Shown here piece after piece: positions 9,933 through 18,890 of a stretch of DNA of 64,000 nt. The position numbers and the translations under genes are program-made. Under the pieces are notes generated by a model that worked only from the letters and a program-made list of their open reading frames with translations, did no database searches and was not told the origin of the DNA. Each line of letters opens with the position of its first letter. The stretch's first letter is position 1. Origin of the DNA: Desulfovibrio inopinatus DSM 10711 (GTDB lineage Bacteria > Desulfobacterota > Desulfovibrionia > Desulfovibrionales > Desulfovibrionaceae); assembly GCF_000429305.1 (NCBI RefSeq), contig NZ_AUBP01000001.1, forward strand, positions 494,304 through 558,303. The letters run 5' to 3'.

Positions 9933-10394
9933 ATGTATGTACGACTTGTCAGCCTGGCTCTGGCCACCATGTTGCTGTGTTCCTGTTCAGCGTTGAGTTT
10001 TATCGGCCTTGGCGATGACGAACCTGAGTCCAAGCAGCTGCAAATGGTGGATTTCGGTATCTACGAAGACCAGTCTCTCAAGATCGAAACGACATCAGTT
10101 CCTATGGCGCTTGGAAAAACGTTTGGTTTTCGTTTCAAACTGGTCAATCCAGACGCAGCAACCATGAAAGTTGTGATTTCCACAGTCTCTCCCGGCATGA
10201 TTAATCCGGAAAAAACCGATGTGGAATTCAAAAATGAAATTGAAGCCGATATTCGGGTCGGTGAAATCTATGGTTGTACGTTCACCTTCGAACGAAAATG
10301 GGAACTGGTCGACGGAGAATGGACTCTCGAAGTGCGCACGGAGAATGGGGAATCCATCAGCAAAAAATTTCAAGTCTATAATCCTCAACAATAG
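9933..10394 (+). CDS. Putative lipoprotein, DUF3859-like
   Basis: A 153-aa protein with a lipoprotein signal: a hydrophobic N-terminus followed by LLCSC, so the lipidated Cys would be about residue 18. The mature part contains FGIYE near its start and a beta-rich body with GKTFGFRFKL and FTFERKWELVDGEW. This pattern resembles the DUF3859 family as I remember it, but that assignment is tentative. A strong GAAGGGAGG site precedes the ATG. It takes the place downstream of tolB where pal is often found but lacks any OmpA-like peptidoglycan-binding domain, so it is not Pal. A role in the envelope is inferred only from lipidation and neighbourhood. Confidence 0.7.
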   Translation: MYVRLVSLALATMLLCSCSALSFIGLGDDEPESKQLQMVDFGIYEDQSLKIETTSVPMALGKTFGFRFKLVNPDAATMKVVISTVSPGMINPEKTDVEFKNEIEADIRVGEIYGCTFTFERKWELVDGEWTLEVRTENGESISKKFQVYNPQQ

Positions 10395-10416
10395 CGCGTA
10401 GGCACGAAAAATACGT

Positions 10417-10456
10417 CACGCGACGACTGCTTTTTCATTTCGTCGTGGCTTTTTTC
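10417..10456 (+). terminator. Possible terminator after the lipoprotein gene
   Basis: CGCGACGA pairs with TCGTCGTG across a long T-rich loop, and the 3' arm is followed by GGCTTTTTT. The long loop makes it a weaker candidate. Confidence 0.45.
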
Positions 10457-10520
10457 CTCTCTCAGGGATAGAACTGGCCAAACTGGAGTCGTGTTTCAAA
10501 CCTGACGAAAGGGAGGAGCT

Positions 10521-10823
10521 ATGAAAAAGCAATGGCTTTTCGTTGTGGCCTTTATGATGGTTCTGATTTGTGCAGCAGCCGCCTTCGCCGATGACACGCC
10601 GGATTGGTTGGTGGCTGATGTCGATGCCGTCAACCAGGCGTGCTTGCATGCTTCTATTGACGGAAAGAAGACGTCCGAAGAGTTTTGCCAATGCGTTATT
10701 GAAGCAGGGCGCACCGGTATGGAGCCCAATGCCGTCACAGCCTGGTTGTCTGATGCGGGAGCTCAGAACAATGCTGCGGTCAACAATATCATGATGAGCA
10801 ACTGCGGCGACCTTCTCAAGTGA
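10521..10823 (+). CDS. Small exported protein of unknown function
   Basis: A 100-aa protein with a clear signal peptide (FVVAFMMVLICAAAAFA, cleavage likely after AFA near residue 23). The mature form is about 77 aa and holds four cysteines (NQACL, FCQC, SNCG), which could pair as two disulfides in the periplasm. The GGGAGGAG site and ATG at 10521 are good. A terminator follows directly, so it is probably monocistronic or the last gene of a short unit. I do not recognise the family. Confidence 0.7.
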   Translation: MKKQWLFVVAFMMVLICAAAAFADDTPDWLVADVDAVNQACLHASIDGKKTSEEFCQCVIEAGRTGMEPNAVTAWLSDAGAQNNAAVNNIMMSNCGDLLK

Positions 10824-10848
10824 CGCGGTTTTTCGTCTTTGCCTTATC

Positions 10849-10884
10849 AGGCCGGTCTGTCGTGTTGACGGATCGGCCTTTTTC
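10849..10884 (+). terminator. Rho-independent terminator
   Basis: AGGCCGGTCTGTC pairs with GACGGATCGGCCT around GTGTT, with one internal mismatch, and is followed by TTTTTC. It ends the transcript of the small exported protein. Confidence 0.85.
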
Positions 10885-10924
10885 ATGGGTTGACAAGGCT
10901 CGACTCCATGTCCGATAGGAGGGC

Positions 10925-11896
10925 ATGAATGCACATCCTCATATCGTTGTATTAGACGGGTATACATTGAATCCTGGTGACAACTCGTGGGATGACGTTG
11001 CCGCTTTGGGACAATTTACCGTCTTTGACCGGACCGCGGATCAGGATATTCTCGACCGAGCCGGTGAAGCCGACATTATCCTGACAAATAAAACCCCCTT
11101 GACCCGACAGACCATCGAAGCGTTACCCCGTTTGCGGATGATTGCGGTACTTGCCACCGGGTATGACGTGGTGGATATCGTCGCCGCCAAGGAACGTGGG
11201 ATTGTTGTCTGCAATGTGCCGGTGTACAGCACGGATTCCGTCGCACAATTCGTTATGGCGTGTATTTTAGACCATGTGCGTCGCATCGATGTTCATGACG
11301 CGGCTTGTAAGTCTGGTGACTGGACAAAAAACGCTGACTTTTCCTTTTGGTTGACGAATCAGATCGAACTGACCGGCAAGACCCTCGGAATTGTCGGATT
11401 TGGCCGTATCGGTGCCAAAACGGCCGAGCTTGGACATGGTCTCGGTATGAATATTCTGGCATATGCGCCTCGCCCCAAACCGGCTCCCGCGTACACAGGA
11501 TTTGCATTTGCCGAGACGATTGATGCGTTGTTTGAAACGGCAGACATTATCAGTCTGCACTGTCCTCTGACAGCGGATAACAAAGGGTTTGTCGATGCCC
11601 GATTGCTTGACCGCATGAAGAAAGAGGCGCTTTTCATCAACACGGCTCGCGGCGCTTTGGTAAATGAAGAAGATTTGGCTGCGGCTTTGTCTGCAGGGAC
11701 AATCAGCGGGGCATACCTTGATGTGCTGGGCGTGGAACCGCCCCCGGCATCACATCCCCTGCTGCATGCTCCGCGATGCCGCGTGACTCCACATGTGGCG
11801 TGGGCGACTTTGGCCGCCAGACAACGGCTTATGGCTACAACCGCCCAGAATATCAAAGCGTTTTTGGCTGGTACGCCGCAGAATCAGATCGTATAG
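10925..11896 (+). CDS. D-2-hydroxyacid dehydrogenase (hydroxypyruvate/glycerate dehydrogenase type)
   Basis: A 323-aa NAD-dependent dehydrogenase of the D-isomer-specific family. The Rossmann motif is GIVGFGRIG. Catalytic residues are visible as Arg in NTARGALVNE, Glu in LGVEPPP and His in TPHVAWAT. The substrate-side domain carries LATGYDVVD and YSTDSVAQFV, which resemble HprA-type glycerate dehydrogenases. It would reduce hydroxypyruvate or a similar 2-oxoacid. AGGAGG stands just upstream of the ATG. Exact substrate is not determinable here; phosphoglycerate dehydrogenase is less likely because there is no ACT domain. Confidence 0.88.
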   Translation: MNAHPHIVVLDGYTLNPGDNSWDDVAALGQFTVFDRTADQDILDRAGEADIILTNKTPLTRQTIEALPRLRMIAVLATGYDVVDIVAAKERGIVVCNVPVYSTDSVAQFVMACILDHVRRIDVHDAACKSGDWTKNADFSFWLTNQIELTGKTLGIVGFGRIGAKTAELGHGLGMNILAYAPRPKPAPAYTGFAFAETIDALFETADIISLHCPLTADNKGFVDARLLDRMKKEALFINTARGALVNEEDLAAALSAGTISGAYLDVLGVEPPPASHPLLHAPRCRVTPHVAWATLAARQRLMATTAQNIKAFLAGTPQNQIV

Positions 11897-11911
11897 TCAA
11901 CGAGATAATGT

Positions 11912-11934
11912 TATTCAGGAGATTTTCCTGAATA
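11912..11934. repeat. Short inverted repeat
   Basis: TATTCAGG and CCTGAATA form a perfect 8-bp inverted repeat separated by 7 nt, 15 nt after the dehydrogenase stop. There is no T tract, so it may be an operator or mRNA hairpin. Confidence 0.5.
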
Positions 11935-11949
11935 TGGTCACATATCATG

Positions 11950-12008
11950 TGTCCCAACTCCTGGTGTCTGAAAATATCACGTCGCCGAGGAGTCGGGACA
12001 TTCTTTTC
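11950..12008 (+). terminator. Large hairpin terminator after the dehydrogenase gene
   Basis: TGTCCCAACTCCT (11950-11962) pairs with AGGAGTCGGGACA (11988-12000), 12 of 13 positions, and is followed by TTCTTTT. The 25-nt loop can form a smaller inner GTG/CAC hairpin. It separates the dehydrogenase from the next gene. Confidence 0.65.
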
Positions 12009-12062
12009 TGAAACCAAGTGATTCGACACGTTCGGATTTGCTGTATTCCTATCGAGACCAGC

Positions 12063-13928
12063 ATGCCGCTTTCTTCTGTACGTCACACACGACGCCTTTC
12101 CCTCCATGGCGTGTTTGATCACGTCGTGCGTTCGGCCAATCCTGCCCATGAGCCGGGTAAAAATTTGAAATTGTTGTATAATACAGTGATACGACATCCT
12201 GCACTCCGTTTTGGTGTGTTGTGTTGGTGCCGACTCAAAAATGTGTCTTCAGATGAAGTTGCCGGACTCCGCGCCATGATGAAAGCATTTCTTGCAGCGA
12301 CCCCGGCGGAGCATGATCAGGAAGAGTTTGTTCGCCGTACGGCGGCTCCTTTGGCTGCTTTGTTGGATCAAGTCCGCCCCCCTTTGCTTCGACGACGGAA
12401 ACCGGTCTCACCGAACGCTCGTCCCGTGCTGGAAGCTGTCCTTGATGACATTATTGCTGCTGTTTCCAAAGATATTGAACGAACCTGGAATTCCCATCCG
12501 GATGACCCGCATATTCCTGTTGCGGCGCAAATCGTTTTACCTGGTGATGAATTTATTGATGGAGCGGTATTCCTCGACATTTTGACCGGGCTTGGCTCTT
12601 TCGAGTACCGAAATATCACGTTGCTGTTTGGGTTGATTCGTGTGGCGGTGGCGAGCAATCCGTGGATGCGGAATCAATTACAACCAGCATTTGAGGGAAT
12701 GAGTGAACCGCTTCGACAACGGATAGGCTGGATTTGGCATCGGACAGCGTTTTATGACGATATCTTTTTTGAGCACCTCTATAATCGGCTCACCAAGTCT
12801 CAGCCTGACCGGGAAGAGGCAGCCCGTCTTGTCGCCATGATGGAAAATATGATTGGTTTTATTGTCAAAACCAGTGCTGAATTATTGCATACACCGGCCT
12901 CGCATCGCCCCCATCCTGCGTTGACCTGTTTACCGAAAGATGATGATGGCAAGCCCTTGTGCAATTTGTCACCGGCCGATTGGAAGAAGAAGCGTGATCT
13001 TGGGTTTGGTGATTACGTGCCCGATATGGATACAACCTATCTTGGCCTCACCATGGCGCGGAAGTGGATTGATTATGTCAATACAGCGGGAATATCGGCT
13101 GACCCGGAACTCCTCCAAGCGTGCGAAGATATTTTGTCGTATCCGTGGGTAGAAATTTTCAGTGAATATCAGGTCGGCGGATCATATGGGAAGAATCCTC
13201 CAACAATTTCCATGACTCGTCCGCTCGAGTATGATGGTGCGGTGTGTTTATGGTTTGATAAACCCTTTCCCCAGCCGGACGGACGGGTTGTTCGAGAGGC
13301 CTTGGGGAATGAGGTTTGTCCCGGACATAACATGGATATTCTTGATGCATTTCTTGTAAACCGAGACCGTTGGCATTCGCTTGAAGGCGAAAATCTTGCC
13401 ACAGTTCAACGATTGCTTGATTTTCATCACCGTGCATTTGTCAGTGGTAATTTTCGTATCGAACAGGCTGTGCGGTTCTATTTACCCCTTATTTATGTCG
13501 TTTATGCTGGCCGTTTGTATGAAACTGTTTTGCAATTGACCGATGCAGAACGGTCTCTGTTTGATCCGACTGGAAAAGTCGAAGACATTCGTCGACATGC
13601 TCTTGAATATCTCTGTCAGGACATCGGTAAGCATACGCAAAATGCATTCGATGCAGCTCTTGCGATAACAGCCTTGGTCTTATTACGCCATGATCGTAAC
13701 CAACCTGAACCGGTTATACATAGCCTCCATGTCTTGTGCGATGCACTGGGAGAAGGCCCAGGGCGACATCCATATAAAGCGTATGAATGGACCATGGTGC
13801 GCCACCCAACGCGTATTCTTGTTGGGAGTGAAACCACGACGTCTTTTTTTGTTCTGAATGCTCTTGTTGAAGCGAAACATTTTTTAGGGAGGTCTAAGCT
13901 GTCCAATGGCACGAAGGAAACATTTTAG
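12063..13928 (+). CDS. Large helix-rich protein of unknown function
   Basis: The frame is open from a GTG at 12018, just beyond a terminator hairpin, but the first ATG is at 12063 (621 aa) and neither start has a good ribosome binding site. The product looks cytosolic, with no signal peptide or clear membrane segment. It is rich in predicted helices. Notable stretches include DMDTTYLGLTMARKWIDY, a WFDKPFPQPDGR segment with NEVCPGHNMDILD, and a C-terminal TTTSFFVLNALVEAKHFLGR. These recall the repeated helical hairpins of alpha/alpha-toroid proteins such as terpenoid cyclases, but I see no QW repeats or DxDD motif and do not assign it. It is flanked by a terminator and a chemoreceptor gene, so it is probably a single-gene unit. 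Confidence 0.75.
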   Translation: MPLSSVRHTRRLSLHGVFDHVVRSANPAHEPGKNLKLLYNTVIRHPALRFGVLCWCRLKNVSSDEVAGLRAMMKAFLAATPAEHDQEEFVRRTAAPLAALLDQVRPPLLRRRKPVSPNARPVLEAVLDDIIAAVSKDIERTWNSHPDDPHIPVAAQIVLPGDEFIDGAVFLDILTGLGSFEYRNITLLFGLIRVAVASNPWMRNQLQPAFEGMSEPLRQRIGWIWHRTAFYDDIFFEHLYNRLTKSQPDREEAARLVAMMENMIGFIVKTSAELLHTPASHRPHPALTCLPKDDDGKPLCNLSPADWKKKRDLGFGDYVPDMDTTYLGLTMARKWIDYVNTAGISADPELLQACEDILSYPWVEIFSEYQVGGSYGKNPPTISMTRPLEYDGAVCLWFDKPFPQPDGRVVREALGNEVCPGHNMDILDAFLVNRDRWHSLEGENLATVQRLLDFHHRAFVSGNFRIEQAVRFYLPLIYVVYAGRLYETVLQLTDAERSLFDPTGKVEDIRRHALEYLCQDIGKHTQNAFDAALAITALVLLRHDRNQPEPVIHSLHVLCDALGEGPGRHPYKAYEWTMVRHPTRILVGSETTTSFFVLNALVEAKHFLGRSKLSNGTKETF

Positions 13929-14238
13929 GTGACTTGGTGAATTTATCGCCGAATTGAGTCGACATTATATACGATATCAGCGTACGTCATAATGATGTAG
14001 CAATAATGACACAGCCATGATGACATGCCACTCTAGTGAAATGCATTGAACATTTATCTGGATCGTGGTGTTTTTTTGCGTTCATCTCTTGCCTTAAAAT
14101 TGAAAGTTACGCATAAAAATAGACATGGTATGTTCAGAGGAAAAGCATGCTTCTTACCTTGAGATAGCGATGCGCTGCGACTTTTAAGCGGGATAAAGTG
14201 GACTTTTTGTATTGGCCACGACATAATGGGGAGGTTGC
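13929..14238 (+). other. Intergenic region upstream of the chemoreceptor
   Basis: No gene seen. TTGCCT (about 14089) and CATAAA 17 nt later could be a sigma-70 type promoter for the chemoreceptor. A GTCAT/ATGAC inverted repeat lies near 13988-14012. No terminator for the upstream gene was identified. GGGGAGG precedes the ATG at 14239. Confidence 0.4.
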
Positions 14239-16884
14239 ATGAAATGGTTTCGTGACTTATCTGTCGGCGCTAAAATCTTGTCACTTGTTATTACGATGTT
14301 GCTTGTTTTAGATGTTTGTCTCATGGGACTTTTTGTTTATGAACTCGATGACTACATTGCAGCTGATGCGACGCGTTTACGGACATCACTTTTGGAAAGT
14401 GTGAAGGAGCAGCAGCAAAATTACGTTAATCAAGCCTATCAGATTATAAAGTATTTTTATGACATATCGCAGGATGAAATTGCCCTGCAACAAAAAACGC
14501 ATGATGATCTTAAGCGTGTAGTCGATGCAATAACGAGCCAAGCCGCTGATTACTATGCCGCGCATAAAGGAACGATGTCGATTGATGAGATCAAGGCGCA
14601 CATCATTGAAAATACAAAAAATGCCCGTTTTGATGGGGGAAACTATATTTGGATCAATGACTTGCAGCCTGTCATGATCATGCACCCAACCAAACCTGAA
14701 CTTGATGGAAAAAGTCTCTCCGACTTCCAAGATCCCGACGGTGTCAAACTCTTTAATGAAATGGCTGCTGTTGCCCAAAAAAATGGCGAAGGCATGGTCT
14801 TTTATAGATGGGATAAGCCAGACGCTCCAGGGGATCCCAGACCCAAAGTGTCGTACGTAAAGCTCCTTCCCGAGCTCGGATGGGTATTTGGTTCAGGAGC
14901 GTGGATTGAAGACCTTACCGACAAGATGAAAGAAGAAGCCAAAGCCGTTGTATCCAAAATGCGACTTCTCGATGGGAGCTATTTTTTTATAACGGATACA
15001 GCGAAGCCATATCCCAATATGGTCATGCATCCGATTTCTCCACAACTTGACGGCAAATCTTTGGACTCGCCATCATTTCGGTCTACCACCTCCGTACAGT
15101 TTGGCATTGACGGTGAAATTATAAAATATCCTGATGGAAAGAAGCATTTCCCACAGGCCATGGTAGAAGTTGTTGATAAAGCGCAAGAGGGCTTTATTAT
15201 TTATCAATGGCCAAAACCCACAGAGGATGGCGGCACGACGGCGGAGACTTTTCCAAAGTTGAGCTATGTCAAGTTGTTCAAGCCATGGGATTGGTTGCTC
15301 GGAATCGGCTTCTATATTGATGATATTGATCAAACAGTAGCTATGGAAAGCGCTGAAATTCAGTCTACTATGGATGACATTATAATAAAGATTGTCATTC
15401 TTTCCTTTCTTATCCTCGTGCTGTTCGGAGTGTTGTGTACATGGTTTATGCGCAATATGCTCAATAAACCGATCAAGGCCATTGTGACATATGCTGAAGA
15501 TGTGGCTTTGGGTGAATTAAATGCCGACATTGAAGGCGAGTTTTATGCAGAAATGGATCAGCTCAAAATATCCATTGAGGCTATGGTACAGAACCTGAAA
15601 GCAGAACTTGCGTTTGCCCAGGGAATCCTCAACTCTGTCACGTTGCCATGTGTTGTCGTGAACCAGGAAGGAGAGATTACCTTAGTCAACCGTTGGCTGG
15701 CACACTTTTTAGGTGAGCAGAAACAGCCGGAAGAATATATTGGGGTGTATATTGATGACGTTTTTGCCGACCATGCTCCTGTGAGAGAAACAATCAATGC
15801 ATCTATGGAGCAACGGGAAATATTGACGAATGTTGAATATGACGGCCGTTATCCGTGGGGAGAACGATTTTTCATTAAAATCGATGCAGCCCCAATCTAT
15901 GATATGGATAATACCATGCTTGGCGTATTCACAATGTTGGCGACACTGACCAAAGTGAAGCTCCAACAAGAAGCGTTGGCCGAACAAAACGCCATGATTT
16001 CACAAACTGCGGCTGAAGCGGAGAGCATTGCTTCAAGTGTGAGTGAGAATGCCGGTGCACTGGCAGAACTTGTTCATGCGACGAGTGAGGGGGTCAGTCT
16101 TCAGCAAGAACGGTCACGCGAAACGGCAACGGCCATGGAAGAGATGAATGCTACCGTGCTTGAGGTCGCCAGAAATGCTGGGAGTGCCGCATCTAATGCC
16201 GATGAGGCTAGGGAAAAAGCACGCCAAGGCCTGTCTATTGTCGAGAGTGTTGTGGTGTCCATCTCTACCGTGAGCGATCGTGCTGAACTGCTACGTAGCA
16301 ATATGGCTGAACTCGGTCAGCAAGCTGAAGGGATCGGTCGCATTATGACTGTGATTTCAGATATTGCCGACCAGACGAATTTGCTTGCCTTGAATGCGGC
16401 AATCGAAGCAGCCCGGGCTGGTGATGCCGGACGAGGCTTTGCCGTCGTCGCCGACGAAGTTCGTAAGTTGGCTGAAAAGACTATGGTTGCGACGAATGAA
16501 GTTGGTGCGGCCATTGCCGCCATTCAGGCCGGAACCAAGCAAAGCAATAATGAAACCGTCAAAGCAGCCCAGGCCGTGGAAGAAACGACGCGTTTAGTCC
16601 AAGAAGCCGACCAAGCCTTGCGTGACATAGTGACGGTGTCTGTGGCCACGGCAGACCAAGTTCGGGCTATCGCAGCTGCATCGGAAGAGCAGTCAGCAGC
16701 AGCGACACAAATTACACGCGCGACGGAAGAAGTATACACTGTTGCTGGTCAAATTCAGCAAGGTATGGAAGAATCTGTTGAGTCTGTCTCGAGTCTCAAT
16801 GAGCAAGCTGGAGATCTCAAGGTACTCATTGATAAGATGCATGCGACTGAAGAAACCGATCGCCCATTGGCTTTGTCAAAATAA
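14239..16884 (+). CDS. Methyl-accepting chemotaxis protein with two Cache domains and a PAS domain
   Basis: An 881-aa chemoreceptor. After an N-terminal membrane helix (about residues 15-37) the periplasmic part shows two single-Cache-like modules: [17 protein letters not shown] to [10 protein letters not shown], then [20 protein letters not shown] to [13 protein letters not shown] second helix (about 380-402) leads to a HAMP region, then a cytoplasmic PAS domain (about 450-580), and the signalling hairpin with [18 protein letters not shown] at its tip. The C-terminus (PLALSK) has no CheR/CheB-tethering pentapeptide. Cache receptors usually sense small organic acids or amines; the ligand is unknown. 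A CheY-like gene follows 89 nt downstream. Confidence 0.94.
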   Translation: MKWFRDLSVGAKILSLVITMLLVLDVCLMGLFVYELDDYIAADATRLRTSLLESVKEQQQNYVNQAYQIIKYFYDISQDEIALQQKTHDDLKRVVDAITSQAADYYAAHKGTMSIDEIKAHIIENTKNARFDGGNYIWINDLQPVMIMHPTKPELDGKSLSDFQDPDGVKLFNEMAAVAQKNGEGMVFYRWDKPDAPGDPRPKVSYVKLLPELGWVFGSGAWIEDLTDKMKEEAKAVVSKMRLLDGSYFFITDTAKPYPNMVMHPISPQLDGKSLDSPSFRSTTSVQFGIDGEIIKYPDGKKHFPQAMVEVVDKAQEGFIIYQWPKPTEDGGTTAETFPKLSYVKLFKPWDWLLGIGFYIDDIDQTVAMESAEIQSTMDDIIIKIVILSFLILVLFGVLCTWFMRNMLNKPIKAIVTYAEDVALGELNADIEGEFYAEMDQLKISIEAMVQNLKAELAFAQGILNSVTLPCVVVNQEGEITLVNRWLAHFLGEQKQPEEYIGVYIDDVFADHAPVRETINASMEQREILTNVEYDGRYPWGERFFIKIDAAPIYDMDNTMLGVFTMLATLTKVKLQQEALAEQNAMISQTAAEAESIASSVSENAGALAELVHATSEGVSLQQERSRETATAMEEMNATVLEVARNAGSAASNADEAREKARQGLSIVESVVVSISTVSDRAELLRSNMAELGQQAEGIGRIMTVISDIADQTNLLALNAAIEAARAGDAGRGFAVVADEVRKLAEKTMVATNEVGAAIAAIQAGTKQSNNETVKAAQAVEETTRLVQEADQALRDIVTVSVATADQVRAIAAASEEQSAAATQITRATEEVYTVAGQIQQGMEESVESVSSLNEQAGDLKVLIDKMHATEETDRPLALSK

Positions 16885-16973
16885 TGAGTATGATACGTAC
16901 ATGAGACCTCTTCGGGCTGTGGAGGAGCTGAGTATCACGTACCGTCTTGTTTCCACGTGGAGGAAAATAATCA

Positions 16974-17339
16974 ATGGCCACTATTCTTGTTGTAGATGAT
17001 TCCGCTCTTATCCGTACCATGCTCAAGGGAATATTATCAGGGCAAGGACATACGGTATTGGAAGCTGTGGATGGAGAAGACGCCCTCCAGGTTTTTGCAG
17101 AGAAGGGAGCCGATCTTGTGTTCCTTGACATTTTTATGCCGGGAAAGGAAGGCCTGCAGACTATAAAAGAACTTCTGGAAACTTCTCCTGGCCTTCCCAT
17201 CGTAGCCATTAGTGCTGGCAGCACATTTACCGATACTGAGACACTCAGTTGGGCAAAAAATTATGGTGCGAAGATGACATTGCCAAAGCCTTTGGAAGCA
17301 CGTGAAGTCATTAATGCAGTAAAGACGCTTGTCTCGTGA
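16974..17339 (+). CDS. CheY-like single-domain response regulator
   Basis: A 121-aa receiver domain with no output module. Acidic pocket D8-D9, phospho-acceptor D52 (VFLDIFMPG), conserved S80 and K105 (LPKPL) are all present. GTGGAGGAAAA precedes the ATG. Its position right after a double-Cache chemoreceptor suggests it relays that receptor's signal through a CheA kinase, but single-domain regulators also act in other pathways such as phosphorelays with the nearby hybrid kinase. Confidence 0.92.
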   Translation: MATILVVDDSALIRTMLKGILSGQGHTVLEAVDGEDALQVFAEKGADLVFLDIFMPGKEGLQTIKELLETSPGLPIVAISAGSTFTDTETLSWAKNYGAKMTLPKPLEAREVINAVKTLVS

Positions 17340-17363
17340 GATTGTAAAAATAGTGTCTATGTA

Positions 17364-17404
17364 TCATGTCCCGTCCGCTTCTATGTAAAGCGTTCGGGAC
17401 ATGA
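17364..17404. terminator. Hairpin between convergent genes
   Basis: TCATGTCCCG and CGCTT pair with AAGCG and CGGGACATGA: about 15 bp with one 2x2 internal loop and a 6-nt loop. It lies between the stops of the CheY-like gene and the minus-strand phosphatase. There is no clean T tract on either side, so the bidirectional terminator role is inferred from position. Confidence 0.65.
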
Positions 17405-17440
17405 TGGTGCCTTGAGAGCCTTTATTTTGTCGCATTGTCT

Positions 17441-18802
17441 TCAATACTCTGTGCTGTTTGATAGTGTTTCCTTTTCTTTTTTGATGATGACCATCGTAAT
17501 ATCGTCTTCTCGTTCTGCCCTTCCCGTGAATTCAGTCAAAGCACGAATGATTGCCTCAGCGATCTGCGAAGAAGACTTGTCTTTGTTGCTCCGAATAATG
17601 TCCTGAACCCGCTGCCTGCCAAATAGGTCTCCCGCCGAATTACTTTCCTCCCACGCACCGTCTGTACCAATGAAGCAAATTTGTCCTTTTTTGCATGTAC
17701 CACTGGTTTGCGAGAGGTAAACATAATCTCTATTGCATCCGAGCGGAATCCCTTTCGCAGTCAACTCAAAGAAATCATCTTGTATTGGATCATAAAAAAT
17801 TACAGGAGGATGTCCAGCGCAGGCCCAGGAAAGACATCCACGCGATGTATCGATGACAAGCAAGAACGCAGTACAAAAGTAGGCAGCTTCATAGGCATCG
17901 TCACAATAAAGCTTGTTAATAGCGGTGAGAGCCTGACCGGGGTCATGAAGTATATTTTTGTATGATCGGCAGTAGGCGCGCAGCGAAGCCATGAGCAAAG
18001 CGGCTGAAGTGCCATGACCAACAACATCAGCCACCACGATAGCCAGTTTATGTGAAGAGGCTTCAAGCTGGATAAAGTCGAAATAGTCTCCTCCCACTTT
18101 ATGACAACTCAAGCTGGTTCCGCAGATATCGAATCCTGGAAGGTCAGGTTGCTTGCTTGGGAAGAGCATATGGTGGACAGCACCCGCGCGTTCCATTTCT
18201 TCTTCTATCGATTGTAACGCGAGTTCGTTCTCGTGTTGGTAGACGTTATGAATAGCAATACTTGCCTGGTCACAAACGTAATTAAAGACTTCCTGGTCAT
18301 CAGCATCGAAAGCTCTGCCATCGTGTGTATTGGTCAGTTTTGCGACCCCGAGCACATTATCTTCAAATGCTATAGGAAGACAAAGTGTCGTGTGGACATC
18401 TCCTGAAGTGGTCTGCGCCAAAATATCTCCCGGCAAAACTTGTTCTGTGGATTGCAAGAGGAGAGGGTTCCCTGTCGCGAAGACTCGGCCTGGAATGCCT
18501 TGTCCTTTGCTCACGATGATCCCTGGTTTCAAGGTACTGCCTATGGGGCCGCGAGACATGACAAGTCGCATAGACGTTTGGGACCGATCTGTGAGAAACA
18601 GACTGCAATTTTGCGCTCCAAGCGTATGCATTGTGGTGACCATTAATCGATCCAAAATGGTTTCAATCGACTGGGAGCTTGAAATTGATCGCCCAACGGC
18701 AATGCATTGGCGCAGTCGGTTCAGTTGGTGAAACGCTTTTATTAACGTAGCGTTGGATTGGGGGGGAGGCATTTCTTGCCATTGAGTATGATCTATAGTC
18801 AT
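17441..18802 (-). CDS. GAF-domain SpoIIE/PP2C-type serine phosphatase
   Basis: A 453-aa regulator. A GAF domain occupies about residues 45-190 (ending near LGVAKLTNTHDGRAF) and a SpoIIE-like PP2C phosphatase about 220-440. Metal-binding signatures are visible in GGDYFDFI, VVADVVGHGTSAAL and FIGTDGAWEESN, and in the terminal REDDITMVII. Such proteins dephosphorylate STAS-domain anti-sigma antagonists; a STAS protein is encoded elsewhere in this window (42755-43093), though a link is only speculation. The ATG at 18802 is chosen because AAGGAGACGG precedes it. It lies 88 nt after the hybrid kinase gene in the same direction and may be the last gene of that operon. Confidence 0.92.
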   Translation of the reverse strand: MTIDHTQWQEMPPPQSNATLIKAFHQLNRLRQCIAVGRSISSSQSIETILDRLMVTTMHTLGAQNCSLFLTDRSQTSMRLVMSRGPIGSTLKPGIIVSKGQGIPGRVFATGNPLLLQSTEQVLPGDILAQTTSGDVHTTLCLPIAFEDNVLGVAKLTNTHDGRAFDADDQEVFNYVCDQASIAIHNVYQHENELALQSIEEEMERAGAVHHMLFPSKQPDLPGFDICGTSLSCHKVGGDYFDFIQLEASSHKLAIVVADVVGHGTSAALLMASLRAYCRSYKNILHDPGQALTAINKLYCDDAYEAAYFCTAFLLVIDTSRGCLSWACAGHPPVIFYDPIQDDFFELTAKGIPLGCNRDYVYLSQTSGTCKKGQICFIGTDGAWEESNSAGDLFGRQRVQDIIRSNKDKSSSQIAEAIIRALTEFTGRAEREDDITMVIIKKEKETLSNSTEY

Positions 18803-18890
18803 GGGCCGTCTCCTTTTACAGAAGAAATCCGTGAACATGGAGTGGGGATTCTCAGGGGAGCCGTGCACGATGAGAGGGAGGACTCGGCCT

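Noticed and set aside
14067..14079. Sigma-54-like GG...GC upstream of the double-Cache chemoreceptor
   Set aside because: Only 9 nt between the GG and GC elements and no TGGC context; the spacing must be 10.
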